Positions 1 through 9,643 of a stretch of 64,000 nt of DNA are shown in pieces. How positions within the stretch are numbered: position 1 is the first letter of the stretch; each line of letters starts with the position of its first letter. The notes below the pieces were generated by a model. That model ran no database searches. It saw only the letters and a list, made by a program, of their open reading frames with translations, and was not told where the DNA came from. The position numbers and the translations under genes are program-made. The DNA comes from Strigamia acuminata (Eukaryota; Arthropoda; Chilopoda; Geophilomorpha; Linotaeniidae): NCBI GenBank assembly GCA_949358305.1, contig OX442324.1, positions 434,001 to 498,000 of the forward strand, in the 5' to 3' direction.

Positions 1-2662
1 CCAATTTAACTTCGGTGATGAGCAGCGCAGCGTCCCAAGAAAGACTTGGAAACGTGATGTAATGACAGGGGTCTAGCTTGTAGTGATTTAAACACATTTT
101 TCTGAACTGTTCGAATATATCCGCCAACAACAGAGTGTCGGTCTTCAGATACAAATCGTGATATTCGCCCATGTTTTTAATTCCGAACGTTTTCCAAACT
201 AACTGGGCATATTGGTATTCGTCGTCGGTTATGTTCTCAAATTCTTCTTTCGGCGGAAGTTTATCTTCTTGAAATTTTGACCAACCGGTCATATATCTGT
301 AAGGGTACACTCCTTTCCTCAACAGAAGATCAATTTCCTCGCCTTTAAACTCGCTTCGAAAGACAGCGAACTGCGACTTCTTCTCTAGATTTTTTGCCAA
401 ATTGGATAAACTGCTCGCGAGAAATTGGAAACTATCCATGAATTTTAACGTTACGACCTGTTTTGGATCATCACCGGTCTTGATTTTCAACGTGAACGAT
501 TTGTATAATTCCGAGTTTTCGGCGATCATCGTCACTTTTTCTGACGCGACGGTCAAATGCGGCAATATTAGATGAAAATCATACTTTTTCCCATTATGGA
601 AAATTATAGGCACAGATTTCCGCCAATGGTAGTTGAGGTTACAATTAGCGTGTGCGGCCCCACGAAACTTTCCGGTGAAATGGTTATGATCCAAGACTTT
701 TGTCAAGCCTTTTAATTCTTCCAAGAATTCATCACCGCATAAGTAACACGTTGTTGCATTTCTATAGGCGATCCATTGAAGCGAAGTCATCGTTTTGGAA
801 TTGAATTGTTTATGTTCCAATTCAGAAAATTGCTGAACCACGGCTTTAATTTCCGCACGCAACGATTGCAAAAAATGATCGACGGCATCCGGACCTCTAT
901 ACAGCTGTAACGGTCTGGAATAAGCTTCGTTCTCAGTGCACACTACTTTAAACGAATAACCGCACGGCTCGTGAGAATTAATGATTATCGAATGTAAAGT
1001 GGGTTCGCTCTCCGCATCAGGTACTAAGAATGCCTCGAAATCGGCGTAACAAACGTACGGTAAAGGATATTTTTTTTTCTCACTTTTGAACGTACAGATA
1101 GCTCCTTCGTCGGGACATTTAGTGCTGCAGGCTTTATATTTCCCGCAGTATCGTTTATGCCTAACGAGCACTATGGCACTGGAAAACCCGTTCATACAGT
1201 TCATGCAATAATACCGCTTATGTTTATTGCCGGCGCTCAAGAGTCGCGAGAAATCCCTGATCCACATGTAATGATTTTGTTTCTTCAGTAGGTTAATAGT
1301 GATAAAGCGGTTCGTCAGAATATCTACTTTAATCGGAACAATGCGGGACTTGGGCAGCAACTCGAATACATTAATGTTCAAACTTACATTCTGTCTTTCA
1401 AACGTAAGCACTTCTTTCGGCCCCACGGGAAAAACTAGTCCTTCGAGATTGAGTTTATTCATAAACTGTTCGTAATAATCCGCTCTGCAAAGATGAACGG
1501 GGGCTGGATACAAGGCAGCTAATACAGACCATAAAAAACTTTTTTGATCCGAGTTCTGGACATTTACAACGGCCTTTTTTTTCTGCAGACATTCGTCCAG
1601 TTCCTGATACGACGATTTTTCGGGAACGGAGTGGAATATCGACGCATGTTTGTCTCTTCCCACGCAGCTCTTGAATTGGTTATCGCAGTAGTGACACGGA
1701 AAATAACCCAGCAACCGTTTTGGATCCCTCACAAGTCCGTAGCTATTCTTTCCGTAGAAGAATAGATCTACGTGATGTTTCCTGTTTCTGTGAACGGTAA
1801 CGTATCTTTCCACGCGATCGCCATTGCAATAATAAATAGTTACTTCGATATCGGGATTCTGCGACTGGAATTTTTCTAGGTTTCTGTAAGGCAGCGGAAA
1901 TTCTAAGCCTTGCAAGTTCAATTCGTGCTCATACTTCAAGTAATTAGATATGCGTTCGGCATTAATAGCTACCGGATGTAAAGATGCAAGAATGGCCCAA
2001 ACAAAAGACTTTCGCAAATCCATTTTAAAAGTCAAAACCGCTTTCTTATTGCGAATGACGGCCGATAAATCAATATTCGAACCCAATGGAAAGAAGATGG
2101 CATCTTTGCCCCATTCACCTTTCTGTTTTAAAATATCAAAATCAATTTTAAGAGCCTCTACACATACTAAACAGAAGTAGTCGTGAGTTTCTACATATTC
2201 AGCACTTTCTTCGGCCAGTTGCCTCGCAGCCAAATCCAAAATGGGATCAACATCATCCGTTAACATCACGAACGGCCCGGCCCGGTACCAAAAAAGAGCT
2301 GGCGACAATTTCACGGAATGCCGATATCTCAATTGCATCATAACACTCACTTTGCACGAATTCATGTCGGCTGCAACTTCCGCCACCAAAGCACGGATAT
2401 TTGGAGCGGCATCTTTAATCACATCTTCTATTTCACAAATCCTTTCATCGAAATTGACCATGTACTCGCGCGATTGTCCATCAAAGATACCTTTATGAAG
2501 ATAATACGGAACTGAGATAATCTTCTCAAAATCTTTATATTCGCCGCATTTCTTCAAAAGTTGATCCAAACCGACATTAAACTTGAAAGCCCTAGATAAA
2601 TCGCCCCTTTTTCTTTTTCCTTTTAAAAACTCGACACATTTTCTGAATTTGTATCTATTCAT
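1..2662 (-). CDS. Protein-primed family-B DNA polymerase, Polinton/adintovirus type (3' part outside window)
   Basis: An uninterrupted frame of about 887 codons starts at ATG 2662, the first ATG after an in-frame TAG, and runs off the left edge. Seen in order: an N-terminal region; two similar modules (about residues 217-340 and 373-490), each opening with K-S-F-hydrophobic-W and ending in a C-x2-C zinc-finger-like motif; Y-A-D-F-E near residue 540 (exonuclease motif I); a C-x2-C plus L-D-H-N-H-F-T-G-K-F-R-G-A-A-H segment near 637-670 (endonuclease VII-like HNH); F-H-N-G-K-K-Y-D-F near 690 (exonuclease II); Y-L-K-T-D-T-L-L-L-A-D near 835 (exonuclease III). The palm domain would follow outside the window. 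In the family this enzyme replicates linear element or virus genomes from a protein primer. No capsid, integrase or protease gene is seen nearby, so this may be a remnant or the end of an element extending left. Confidence 0.88.
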   Translation of the reverse strand, partial: MNRYKFRKCVEFLKGKRKRGDLSRAFKFNVGLDQLLKKCGEYKDFEKIISVPYYLHKGIFDGQSREYMVNFDERICEIEDVIKDAAPNIRALVAEVAADMNSCKVSVMMQLRYRHSVKLSPALFWYRAGPFVMLTDDVDPILDLAARQLAEESAEYVETHDYFCLVCVEALKIDFDILKQKGEWGKDAIFFPLGSNIDLSAVIRNKKAVLTFKMDLRKSFVWAILASLHPVAINAERISNYLKYEHELNLQGLEFPLPYRNLEKFQSQNPDIEVTIYYCNGDRVERYVTVHRNRKHHVDLFFYGKNSYGLVRDPKRLLGYFPCHYCDNQFKSCVGRDKHASIFHSVPEKSSYQELDECLQKKKAVVNVQNSDQKSFLWSVLAALYPAPVHLCRADYYEQFMNKLNLEGLVFPVGPKEVLTFERQNVSLNINVFELLPKSRIVPIKVDILTNRFITINLLKKQNHYMWIRDFSRLLSAGNKHKRYYCMNCMNGFSSAIVLVRHKRYCGKYKACSTKCPDEGAICTFKSEKKKYPLPYVCYADFEAFLVPDAESEPTLHSIIINSHEPCGYSFKVVCTENEAYSRPLQLYRGPDAVDHFLQSLRAEIKAVVQQFSELEHKQFNSKTMTSLQWIAYRNATTCYLCGDEFLEELKGLTKVLDHNHFTGKFRGAAHANCNLNYHWRKSVPIIFHNGKKYDFHLILPHLTVASEKVTMIAENSELYKSFTLKIKTGDDPKQVVTLKFMDSFQFLASSLSNLAKNLEKKSQFAVFRSEFKGEEIDLLLRKGVYPYRYMTGWSKFQEDKLPPKEEFENITDDEYQYAQLVWKTFGIKNMGEYHDLYLKTDTLLLADIFEQFRKMCLNHYKLDPCHYITFPSLSWDAALLITEVKL

Positions 2663-2797
2663 TCTGAGCACAGAATGAATCTAAATCATTATCCTTTTTT
2701 ATATAAAAGAAAAATAAATTAAAAAAAAAGGAAAATTGATTAAGAATGAAACATACTTTTAGGAATTTTTTTATTTATTAATTAATTAATTAATGAA
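2663..2797. other. AT-rich sequence, no gene seen
   Basis: The sequence upstream of the polymerase start is very AT-rich, with A runs and TTAA repeats. No coding frame or recognisable promoter can be supported. Confidence 0.5.
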
Positions 2798-3065
2798 TTG
2801 AATTACACATTTAGCATTTTCTATTAAATATTTACAAATAAATGAATTACTTGTAAATTAATTGAATTACACATTTAGCATTTTCTATTAAATATTTACA
2901 AATAAATGAATTACTTGTAAATTAATTGAATTACACATTTAGCATTTTCTATTAAATATTTACAAATAAATGAATTACTTGTAAATTAATTGAATTACAC
3001 ATTTAGCATTTTCTATTAAATATTTACAAATAAATGAATTACTTGTAAATGAATTGAATTACTTG
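2798..3065. repeat. 64-bp tandem repeat, about 4 copies
   Basis: A unit beginning TTGAATTACACATTTAGC recurs with exact 64-bp spacing at 2798, 2862, 2926 and 2990, and a fifth partial copy starts at 3054. The copies look identical, so the array is young or homogenised. The unit is AT-rich and non-coding. Confidence 0.95.
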
Positions 3066-3724
3066 TAGTTATTTATTTTAATTAATTAAATTAATATAAT
3101 TTATTAGTTATTTATTTATTTATAAATTAAATAAATTAATATAATTTATTTATTTATTTATTTAAAAATTGAAGGGTAAGCATCATTTTTTTATGCTCCT
3201 GAAATCCATCTGAGTCCTTTCTTTCTTTGTTTTTCATTCATCCATCTTCATACCATCGGGCCATTTCCTCCTTCATCCCTTTAAATCCCTCCTTGAGGTA
3301 GAAATCAAGAATTGCATCTTAAATGCGTATTCATAGATCTCATATTTTACTACAACATATTTTGATCAATTTTGCTCAACTTAAAGCAAATTTAAAACAT
3401 TTTTGAATTAAAGAAAAAAAAAGTTAACATATTCGCCATGAATTTACTTCACTTTAAAGCAGTTGATCGACCAATTGGTGGCCAAAACGGGTTTACAAGT
3501 GTCGATGATCGTCGATGGAAAACTCATCGTATATTTGCTGATAATGCCCGGACACGAGAAACGATTCGCTCACACGTAATTAAAAATGAAGAAAAAAATC
3601 AATTTTATTCAATTTTATATTCAAATTAAACACTTTTTTTTAAAAAAAACTGCATAAAAGTTTCACTGATTTATCCGTTGCGTTTGAAAATCCGGAGTCG
3701 GGCGACGACATCGTGGGACGGTGA
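3066..3724. other. AT-rich low-complexity DNA, no gene supported
   Basis: TTTA/ATTA-rich sequence to about 3165, then mixed sequence. A 63-codon ATG frame at 3438-3629 has no recognisable motif and is not called as a gene. Confidence 0.4.
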
Positions 3725-3975
3725 GGAGGATACTTTTCGACCCGGATTCCTTTCGACCGGGATTATTTTCGACTGGAGGCGAAATGGTCTTTTTTTCGAC
3801 TGGGATAATTTTCGACCAGTAAAATTTTCGACCGGGAAAATTTTCGACTGGGATTTTTTTCGACTCAAACAGGATAATTTTCGACCGGGATACTTTTCGA
3901 CCGGGATAATTTTCAACCGGGAAAATTTTCGACCAGGATTTTTTTCGACCGAAATTGGATTTTTCGACTTCAACT
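3725..3975. repeat. 16-bp minisatellite (TTTTCGACCGGGATAA type), left copy
   Basis: About 15 degenerate copies of a 16-bp unit with core TTTTCGACCGGGATAA. Because 16 is not a multiple of three and the unit lacks stops, long frames are open on both strands; they are artefacts. The same satellite family occurs inverted at 20495-20725, in each case next to a copy of the ICMT terminal exon. Confidence 0.9.
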
Positions 3976-4640
3976 ATGGTTGGGGGTTTATATACTCCAA
4001 ATAATGTCACGCATTATATACGTGACGATGTCAGTATACAATACGTGACGATGACACGTATTGTATACATGACAGGACTAATGTACGATATATTGTTCAA
4101 TCCAATACTATATTTTTTAATGGAAATTGCTGGAATTGTGTTTCTTGAATAAGCATTTTTTACACAAATAATCTACTTTTGGAGCCTTCTTTATAGCATT
4201 TACTCACTAAAAGTTTATTTCTAATTGCAGATTGTGTTGTGCAATCCGATCTGTTTAATCGGTTACACTATCGCATCATGGAATTTCTTTAACGAGCGGA
4301 TATACAAAGAAGAATTCATTCTTTTAAATTTTTTCGGTCAAGATTACATAAAATATCAGAAGAAAGTGCCTACTATATCGGGATTCAGGGTAGAGTACCA
4401 ATAAGCGGACAAAAATCTTTATTTTCAATTCAATTTCTTTTTTTAATAAACAAACAAACAAACAAATAAATAAAAACTGTGTAAATTAATTTCAAACTTT
4501 AATTTCATCATTGGAGTCTCAAACATGCAGAAATCAAACCTATTTTTCTACTTTTCCATCCGACAAATGAAAAAACATCGGATTCGATTAAATTCGTGTG
4601 AAAATGCTTTTATTATTTTGTAAATAATTTTACATCTGCC
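3976..4640. repeat. Left arm of a large inverted duplication (partner about 19845-20480)
   Basis: This arm holds a short non-coding piece with repeated ACGTGACGATG-type motifs, the intron end, the ICMT terminal exon and its 3' flank. It matches the reverse complement of about 19845-20480 almost throughout. The matching sequence includes the CAAACAAACAAATAAATAAA-type tail after the stop and a following AAAATGCTTTTATT block. Homology ends near 4640. Confidence 0.85.
4231..4404 (+). pseudogene. ICMT: ICMT terminal exon, left copy (12-bp in-frame deletion)
   Basis: After a splice acceptor (TTCTAATTGCAG, ending 4230) one frame runs to TAA. It matches the C-terminal end of isoprenylcysteine carboxyl methyltransferase, the ER membrane enzyme that methylates prenylated CaaX proteins: L-C-N-P-I-C-L-I-G-Y, an F-F-N-E-R-I segment, L-N-F-F-G-Q-D-Y and K-Y-Q-K-K-V-P-T. 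Compared with the second copy on the minus strand at 20042-20227 it lacks four codons just after V-P-T. No other ICMT exon is visible upstream, so it is an orphan exon rather than a working gene. Confidence 0.8.
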
Positions 4641-4752
4641 TTGTGGCAGCACTGTTTTTAGAATATTTTACAGTAGTTTTAATTTTATAATAATGAGAAA
4701 GATGTACAAAAATATTTTTTTTCTATTGACATTTAAATATTTTTTAAACCTT

Positions 4753-5382
4753 CTATCCTTTTCTACAATTTCGTGCGGTACTTGTTGGTTCCCGTTCAAA
4801 TTGGAGAAGAAAGAATGCAATGTGTTGACGAGGAAGTTCCTGAAGTTGGTGATGAAGTACAAAAATGAATTTTGAATATAAATCTGCGTATTTCGTAAGA
4901 GCATTGTCACACGAGCACAGCAAGTGGATTAAATGTTTTCATTCTTCAAATGCGTCGTACACCTGTTCTAAAATGAAACAAATAAAAGCCATTTGAAGTT
5001 CTCCGAGAATGTCTTCAGGATCTGGCAAGAAATTTGTGTTACTTTTTTAAAATCAAAATTGTCTTTTTTTTTCTTTTTACTTTTTTTCAGGAAATTTGGA
5101 AAAACGAATTTCCGTCCCGGGTTTTTGACACATTTTCGGAAGAAAATTATCTAGTTTTGGTGTCTTATTTGTTCTTGTTGACAATTCTGATGATTCACTC
5201 TCATCAGTTATTAAATGGGAAACTGACAAAATTTTTTTGTTTAATGGCTGCACCCGGTCTAAAACCGCGTCTAATAGAATAAGTTTTGTATAAAATATTT
5301 TACAAAATACGAATTTCTTTTTCCTTACTTACCAGTCATGTAATGGGTCTGGGAAATCCATTTTTTCCAGTTGTCGTATGTA
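4753..5382 (-). pseudogene. AAR2: AAR2 splicing-factor gene fragment, three exons, broken
   Basis: Three minus-strand segments match AAR2, the U5 snRNP assembly factor that holds Prp8. They are 5333-5382 (Y-D-N-W-K-K-W-I-S, donor GTAAGT), 5081-5222 (containing L-P-K-M and K-P-G-T-E-I-R-F-S) and 4753-5021 ([15 protein letters not shown], then Q-V-Y-D-A-F-E-E, later L-Y-S-K-F-I-F-V-L-H-H-Q-L). In the last exon a TGA stands where the family has Trp, just after A-F-E-E. The exon that normally lies between the last two is missing: only about 60 bp separate them. The first exon is cut by a Tc1 element at TA 5381-5382. It is a decayed copy; N-terminal exons are not seen. Confidence 0.8.
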
Positions 5383-5638
5383 CTAGTGGAAAGCATAAGT
5401 TTGGAAACATCAATAAATCCAAAAAATATTTTTTCTTTCACCTTTGTTGTGTGGAAATAAATGATTGACAAATATGACGAGTTAATACACATTGTTGCCC
5501 TTTTATTCAGCTTCAAAACAAAGTGTTTAAACTAAAAAAAAAATAAAAAATAAGAGAGATGTGATGATTTTTCTTCATCTGTTCCGAAGCAAAAATATGG
5601 AAAAAATATGGAAAAATGCAAAAGTTTAGAAACTTGAA
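5383..5638. repeat. Tc1 left terminal inverted repeat
   Basis: Nearly identical to the reverse complement of 16181-16437. It differs by a few substitutions and an indel near the inner end, by the GCAAAAGTTTAGAAACTTGA block. Confidence 0.9.
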
Positions 5639-5639
5639 G

Positions 5640-7554
5640 TGTGACGGTGACGACCACAACTCCCATTTAACAATGGTACCGGGAAGAGATCGCAATAAAT
5701 AAACAGTGAATACAATACGAGATAAATACAAGACAGTTTATTGTTGGTAAACAATAATATCAAGGCTAAATTATACATAGGACTAATGCCGACATTTGGC
5801 AAGTTAAATCAGCTATTAAACTATACAAAGAATTGGCCAACTGGCCCTAGAATAATATCACTACGGGTCTGGAATATGGGAGCGGTTTCCCCATCGCTCG
5901 ACCTGATTATAGATGTCATCTTAAGCCGGATGGCTGTGTCCTGGAGTCCGATACGGCTTCGCTGGTTTCCTTGGTTCGCTGTGTAAACTATCGCACGTCG
6001 ATAAATCGAATGATCTGAGCATTGCGGTTGACTTTGTCTGCACCGCCACAACTTTGGGAGGATATTGGTGTAAGTAAATGTATTCATTTACTTATCAATA
6101 TTCCACTTATGAATTATATTTAATTCATATCGTTGTGAATTCTTATTTAGATATTTCGGGAATAAGTTGTCGTCAACTTATCGGTTATATTGAGTTCAAT
6201 ATGAGATTAAGTCTTCTGACTTGATTTTGGTCCAACTGGTTGTCGAGTTTAAGTTTTGCTGTTATAAATAAAATGAAGATTAAGCTTCCCGTCGCAACAC
6301 ACAATTGCCATCGATTAGAATATACGCCTTGCCATGCAGAACGGTATCAAGCGTCCCCGGCGTCGCAGCACGGTCGTCCATCGAGTGGTTGACGGTACCA
6401 CGTACACAGGGGTCGATAGCTCGCGGCTCCGCACAGCAGTTTTATCTCTCGCGGTACTAATAATAGACCGACTGCTTTGGCATCGAATACCATGAGAATC
6501 AGCTTGCCAAACACTTGGTGCTACTCGTGGTTACTGTAAAACAGACTGCTTTGGCACCATCAGGTGAAGGAACCGATTCTCAACAATACCGATGCTACTC
6601 GTGGTAACGGAATACGTTCATACCGAAAAAGACAACTTGGTCCTGTCCGGAGGATACTGAATTGCACAACGGCGGGTTCTCCTTCGGCGTCGCAACCGTA
6701 GACTGTAACATTTATGCAACATAATAATCCCAGCACTTCGACTTCAATTGCCGGCGGTGGCATGATTCTGTAGAATCATGCAACGGTTCTTTGCGAATAA
6801 ATCAACAAAGAACCAAAAGGTTTTTTACGTGAACAACGAATCATATTTCTTAAGTAACAATACCAAACAGAAAATAATCAAACAGAGCTGCGGAATGGCC
6901 GATTGTTTGGGTTTATATAACCTGACTGGATTTAAGGATTAATCCAGTCATCCAATTGGAACATGGGTTCCACGAATCCCTCCAATCCCGTATCACCGGA
7001 AGTGGATACGGAGGAGCATTTATGCAAATTATGCTAATCCTTGTTACAACCGGAACTGGATACCCAGGACCGGAAATGGGTTCCACCAATCAGATTGATC
7101 GGTTGACCGATTGATCGCTAAACATTCTGTCCCGCAGAAATGGAAGTTACATTGTATTTAACAATGTCAGATACTTAATATATATTTATATTAATATTTA
7201 ACACAATTTATTCACTTGATTAAATATACGTTTATATTTAATCATGAGGTTTTCAAGTTCGTATTCGAATTTATCGCTAATTGCGATCGCGCCATCTAGT
7301 GGCAATATGGAGCATTGACAAATGCGGGTTTTAGCAGACGAATCTTCGTAATTATGCCGTGATACTTTAGTATCATGTGGAAATTAGTGTTTATTCTTAA
7401 TAAACGAACATCTTTGTATTTGAAACATCATAAATGACTTTATTCTAGACATTTATCAGTTTTACACAGAATATTGTAAAAATACCATCATATTGGCGCA
7501 ACAGCGCTTTCTTGATAGAAAAATAGGCATTTATAGCCATTGTAAACCGTCATA
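5640..7554 (-). repeat. LTR of element A (3' LTR)
   Basis: On the plus strand it begins TGTGACGGTGACGACC and ends GTAAACCGTCATA, so its ends carry TGACGGT/ACCGTCA inverted repeats. It contains only short chance frames, which are duplicated in the other LTR. Confidence 0.93.
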
Positions 7555-8149
7555 CATCCCCCTTAATAACACAACTATATAATATTTTATAGAGTTTTCG
7601 TTATTCTCCTAATTAGCATAAATGCTATTTTCGGACTTGATGTATCTTGGAGATACCGTGACTTCCAATTTCGAATTTGAGTTTACATAAACTAACTTGA
7701 ATTATCTAAGTTCTGATTTTCTGCCGAAATAATCTTTTCTAATAGCCTAAATTCAAGTCCAGAATTTATTTCCAAGTCTTCTTTTTGAAGAAACTTTCGT
7801 CATACATAAAATCATCATTTGTGTTATCACAAAATATTTATTTCATATGCCTAGTCAGATGTATCGCTATAAATATACAATAAATAGCTTTTAGATGATA
7901 AGAGTTGACAATTTAAGAATCAAAATGTCCCCCTTAATTGTCATGACCGGAGTCACTTGGTATTCTTTGTACAATTGACTAATTTTAATTTAAACTAGTT
8001 GTCTTTTAATACTGTAATATTACTTTTCGAGAATTGTTAATTTTAACTTTATATTTTGTCCCCCTTTTCTTTAGAAGAGAGGTCATGATTTTTAGAAGAG
8101 GATTTTCTGTTTACACTATAATCGGGGAATCTTTGTGTATCATATCATG
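7555..8149 (-). other. 3' untranslated part of element A
   Basis: Between the gag-like stop and the 3' LTR, several CCCCCTT blocks (purine tracts on the element strand) occur. The one next to the LTR (about 7555-7564) is the likely polypurine tract. No coding frame is seen. Confidence 0.6.
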
Positions 8150-9643
8150 TTAATCAACATGATTCTTTGCTAAATATCGAGCTCGCATATTTGCGAATTT
8201 CCGAGATCTCTCAGCCTGCTGTACTGATTTCTTTCGACGTTTTTCCTTTGGGCAGTTACATACAGTGTACTGACTTGGCAGTGTAAATGACCGTGACGAC
8301 CCAACTTTTTGTTTTAGGTCATCTCTGGAAAACCATACATGAATGGGACCCTCATTGGAAAACCATACGTGGAAAGGACCCATATTTGGAATTGTGAAAT
8401 CCCGCAACAAACGAGGGGATCTATATTTGACTCTAAGTCGTGGAACTGATGATTGGAAACCTGGGTTTTCAGTCAGTTTTTGAACATGTTGGTTTGTATT
8501 TGAAGTTTCTTCATCACCAGCTGGACTTGGTGACCGAAAACGCTTTTTTGAAGTTCTTAATTCCTCTCGTTGAGATGAATTATTCTGGATATTGCAGGGT
8601 TGCTTTCCAGACGCAAATTGTTGTATCTCCGTCAGATTGACGACTGGGACGGGTTTTAGTCGTTGGTTACGGTATTGATTTCGAAATACGAATTGTTGCG
8701 CTTCGTTTATATTTTTAAATTCAGCTGAATTTAACTGGTATTGTTTACAATACTGTTCGAATTGATACCGGATCTCCCGTGGGTTAGTCAAAAAACTTTC
8801 TTTTTTAGGTTTAAAATCATTCTCATTATCGTGTTGGTAATACTTTTTCAAGGGAAAAGTTTGCTTGACTTTTTTTCGATTTGAAATGGGCGTTAGGTAG
8901 AATTGTCTTGGCTGGGGACTCTTCTTGGTAGACAAATCATACGTCCGCAAACATGAGTTTGTGATCGGCGATCGGGCACGTTGTTGTACGTTATTTGACT
9001 GCAAATGTTTGTTTGGAGTCCGAATATCTTTCCTTTGCGTTGATATTGGTGGCCCAAAACTTTTGTTTACGGTTCCCAATTCTTTTGATAGCGGTAGGTT
9101 AATCGACAGATTAAGGCTAGCCACATATCGTTGTGCTTCAGCTGGATTAGCATATCGAACTGAAATTAGCTGATCTCGATTGTAAACGAGTTTTAATTTG
9201 TTCTGAACAACCGACTGGTTAGTTAACGAACTCTCTGGATGAGAATTATTAGGTTTATAATTCTCTTCCCCCTTATCTACCGAATTAGGTGGTTTAAACT
9301 TTTCTAACTTAGATCCCCTACTGGATGTTTGAAACATAGTATGAGAATCTTGATTCACTAAGTTTCGGCTGTATGTTTGTGGATTCCGTACTGGATCTTG
9401 ATGTGAAGATTGAGATTGGGTACGATCTCGCCAGTTCCTAGCTTTTACATAGTCTGAAGCTTCGATTATATTTTTAAACTTGGTTTTATCCAGTCCATGA
9501 CGATTACAATACAGAGTAAAATGATCGGGAATCTTTTCTGTTTGATCGCCAAGTGGTACAGAACTTAAATTTAAGTTTGTCTGCTTATTATTTCCTTTTG
9601 GATCGATCATATTCAATGGTTTTTGAGCCATAAAAAAATTCAA
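8150..9643 (-). CDS. Gag-like protein of element A with repeated FxxYC..L motif
   Basis: An intact 497-codon frame, the only long one in element A. It is rich in N, Q, S, K and R, and no CCHC knuckle or standard capsid domain is obvious. A motif of about 25 residues occurs at 42-66 (F-T-L-Y-C-N-R-H-G-L, then F-K-N-I-I-E-A) and again at 295-319 (F-E-Q-Y-C-K-Q-Y-Q-L, then F-K-N-I-N-E-A). A related motif lies near residue 90 of the gag of element C (F-C-Q-D-H-G-L-N). Residues 422-440 hold a short tandem G-P-F/I-H-V-W-F-S repeat, and the C-terminus is basic (about 466-497). I infer a structural or RNA-binding gag-related product that allows packaging by a C-type partner. The domain assignment is not certain. 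Confidence 0.65.
   Translation of the reverse strand: MNFFMAQKPLNMIDPKGNNKQTNLNLSSVPLGDQTEKIPDHFTLYCNRHGLDKTKFKNIIEASDYVKARNWRDRTQSQSSHQDPVRNPQTYSRNLVNQDSHTMFQTSSRGSKLEKFKPPNSVDKGEENYKPNNSHPESSLTNQSVVQNKLKLVYNRDQLISVRYANPAEAQRYVASLNLSINLPLSKELGTVNKSFGPPISTQRKDIRTPNKHLQSNNVQQRARSPITNSCLRTYDLSTKKSPQPRQFYLTPISNRKKVKQTFPLKKYYQHDNENDFKPKKESFLTNPREIRYQFEQYCKQYQLNSAEFKNINEAQQFVFRNQYRNQRLKPVPVVNLTEIQQFASGKQPCNIQNNSSQREELRTSKKRFRSPSPAGDEETSNTNQHVQKLTENPGFQSSVPRLRVKYRSPRLLRDFTIPNMGPFHVWFSNEGPIHVWFSRDDLKQKVGSSRSFTLPSQYTVCNCPKEKRRKKSVQQAERSRKFANMRARYLAKNHVD

Noticed and set aside
3438-3629. 63-codon plus-strand ORF
   Set aside because: Short, no recognisable motif, in AT-rich repeat-bordered DNA, with no splice or polyadenylation support.
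3663-4010. Overlapping frames of 100-115 codons on both strands
   Set aside because: They are produced by a stop-free 16-bp tandem repeat and have no domain; the same happens at 20410-20867.
4668-4910. 80-codon minus ORF and 60-codon plus ORF
   Set aside because: They are out-of-frame shadows of the AAR2 3' exon, which reads in a third frame.
5741-6763. Frames of 67-88 codons, repeated at 13258-14280
   Set aside because: They lie in the two LTRs of element A and are duplicated with them; no motif or start context supports translation.
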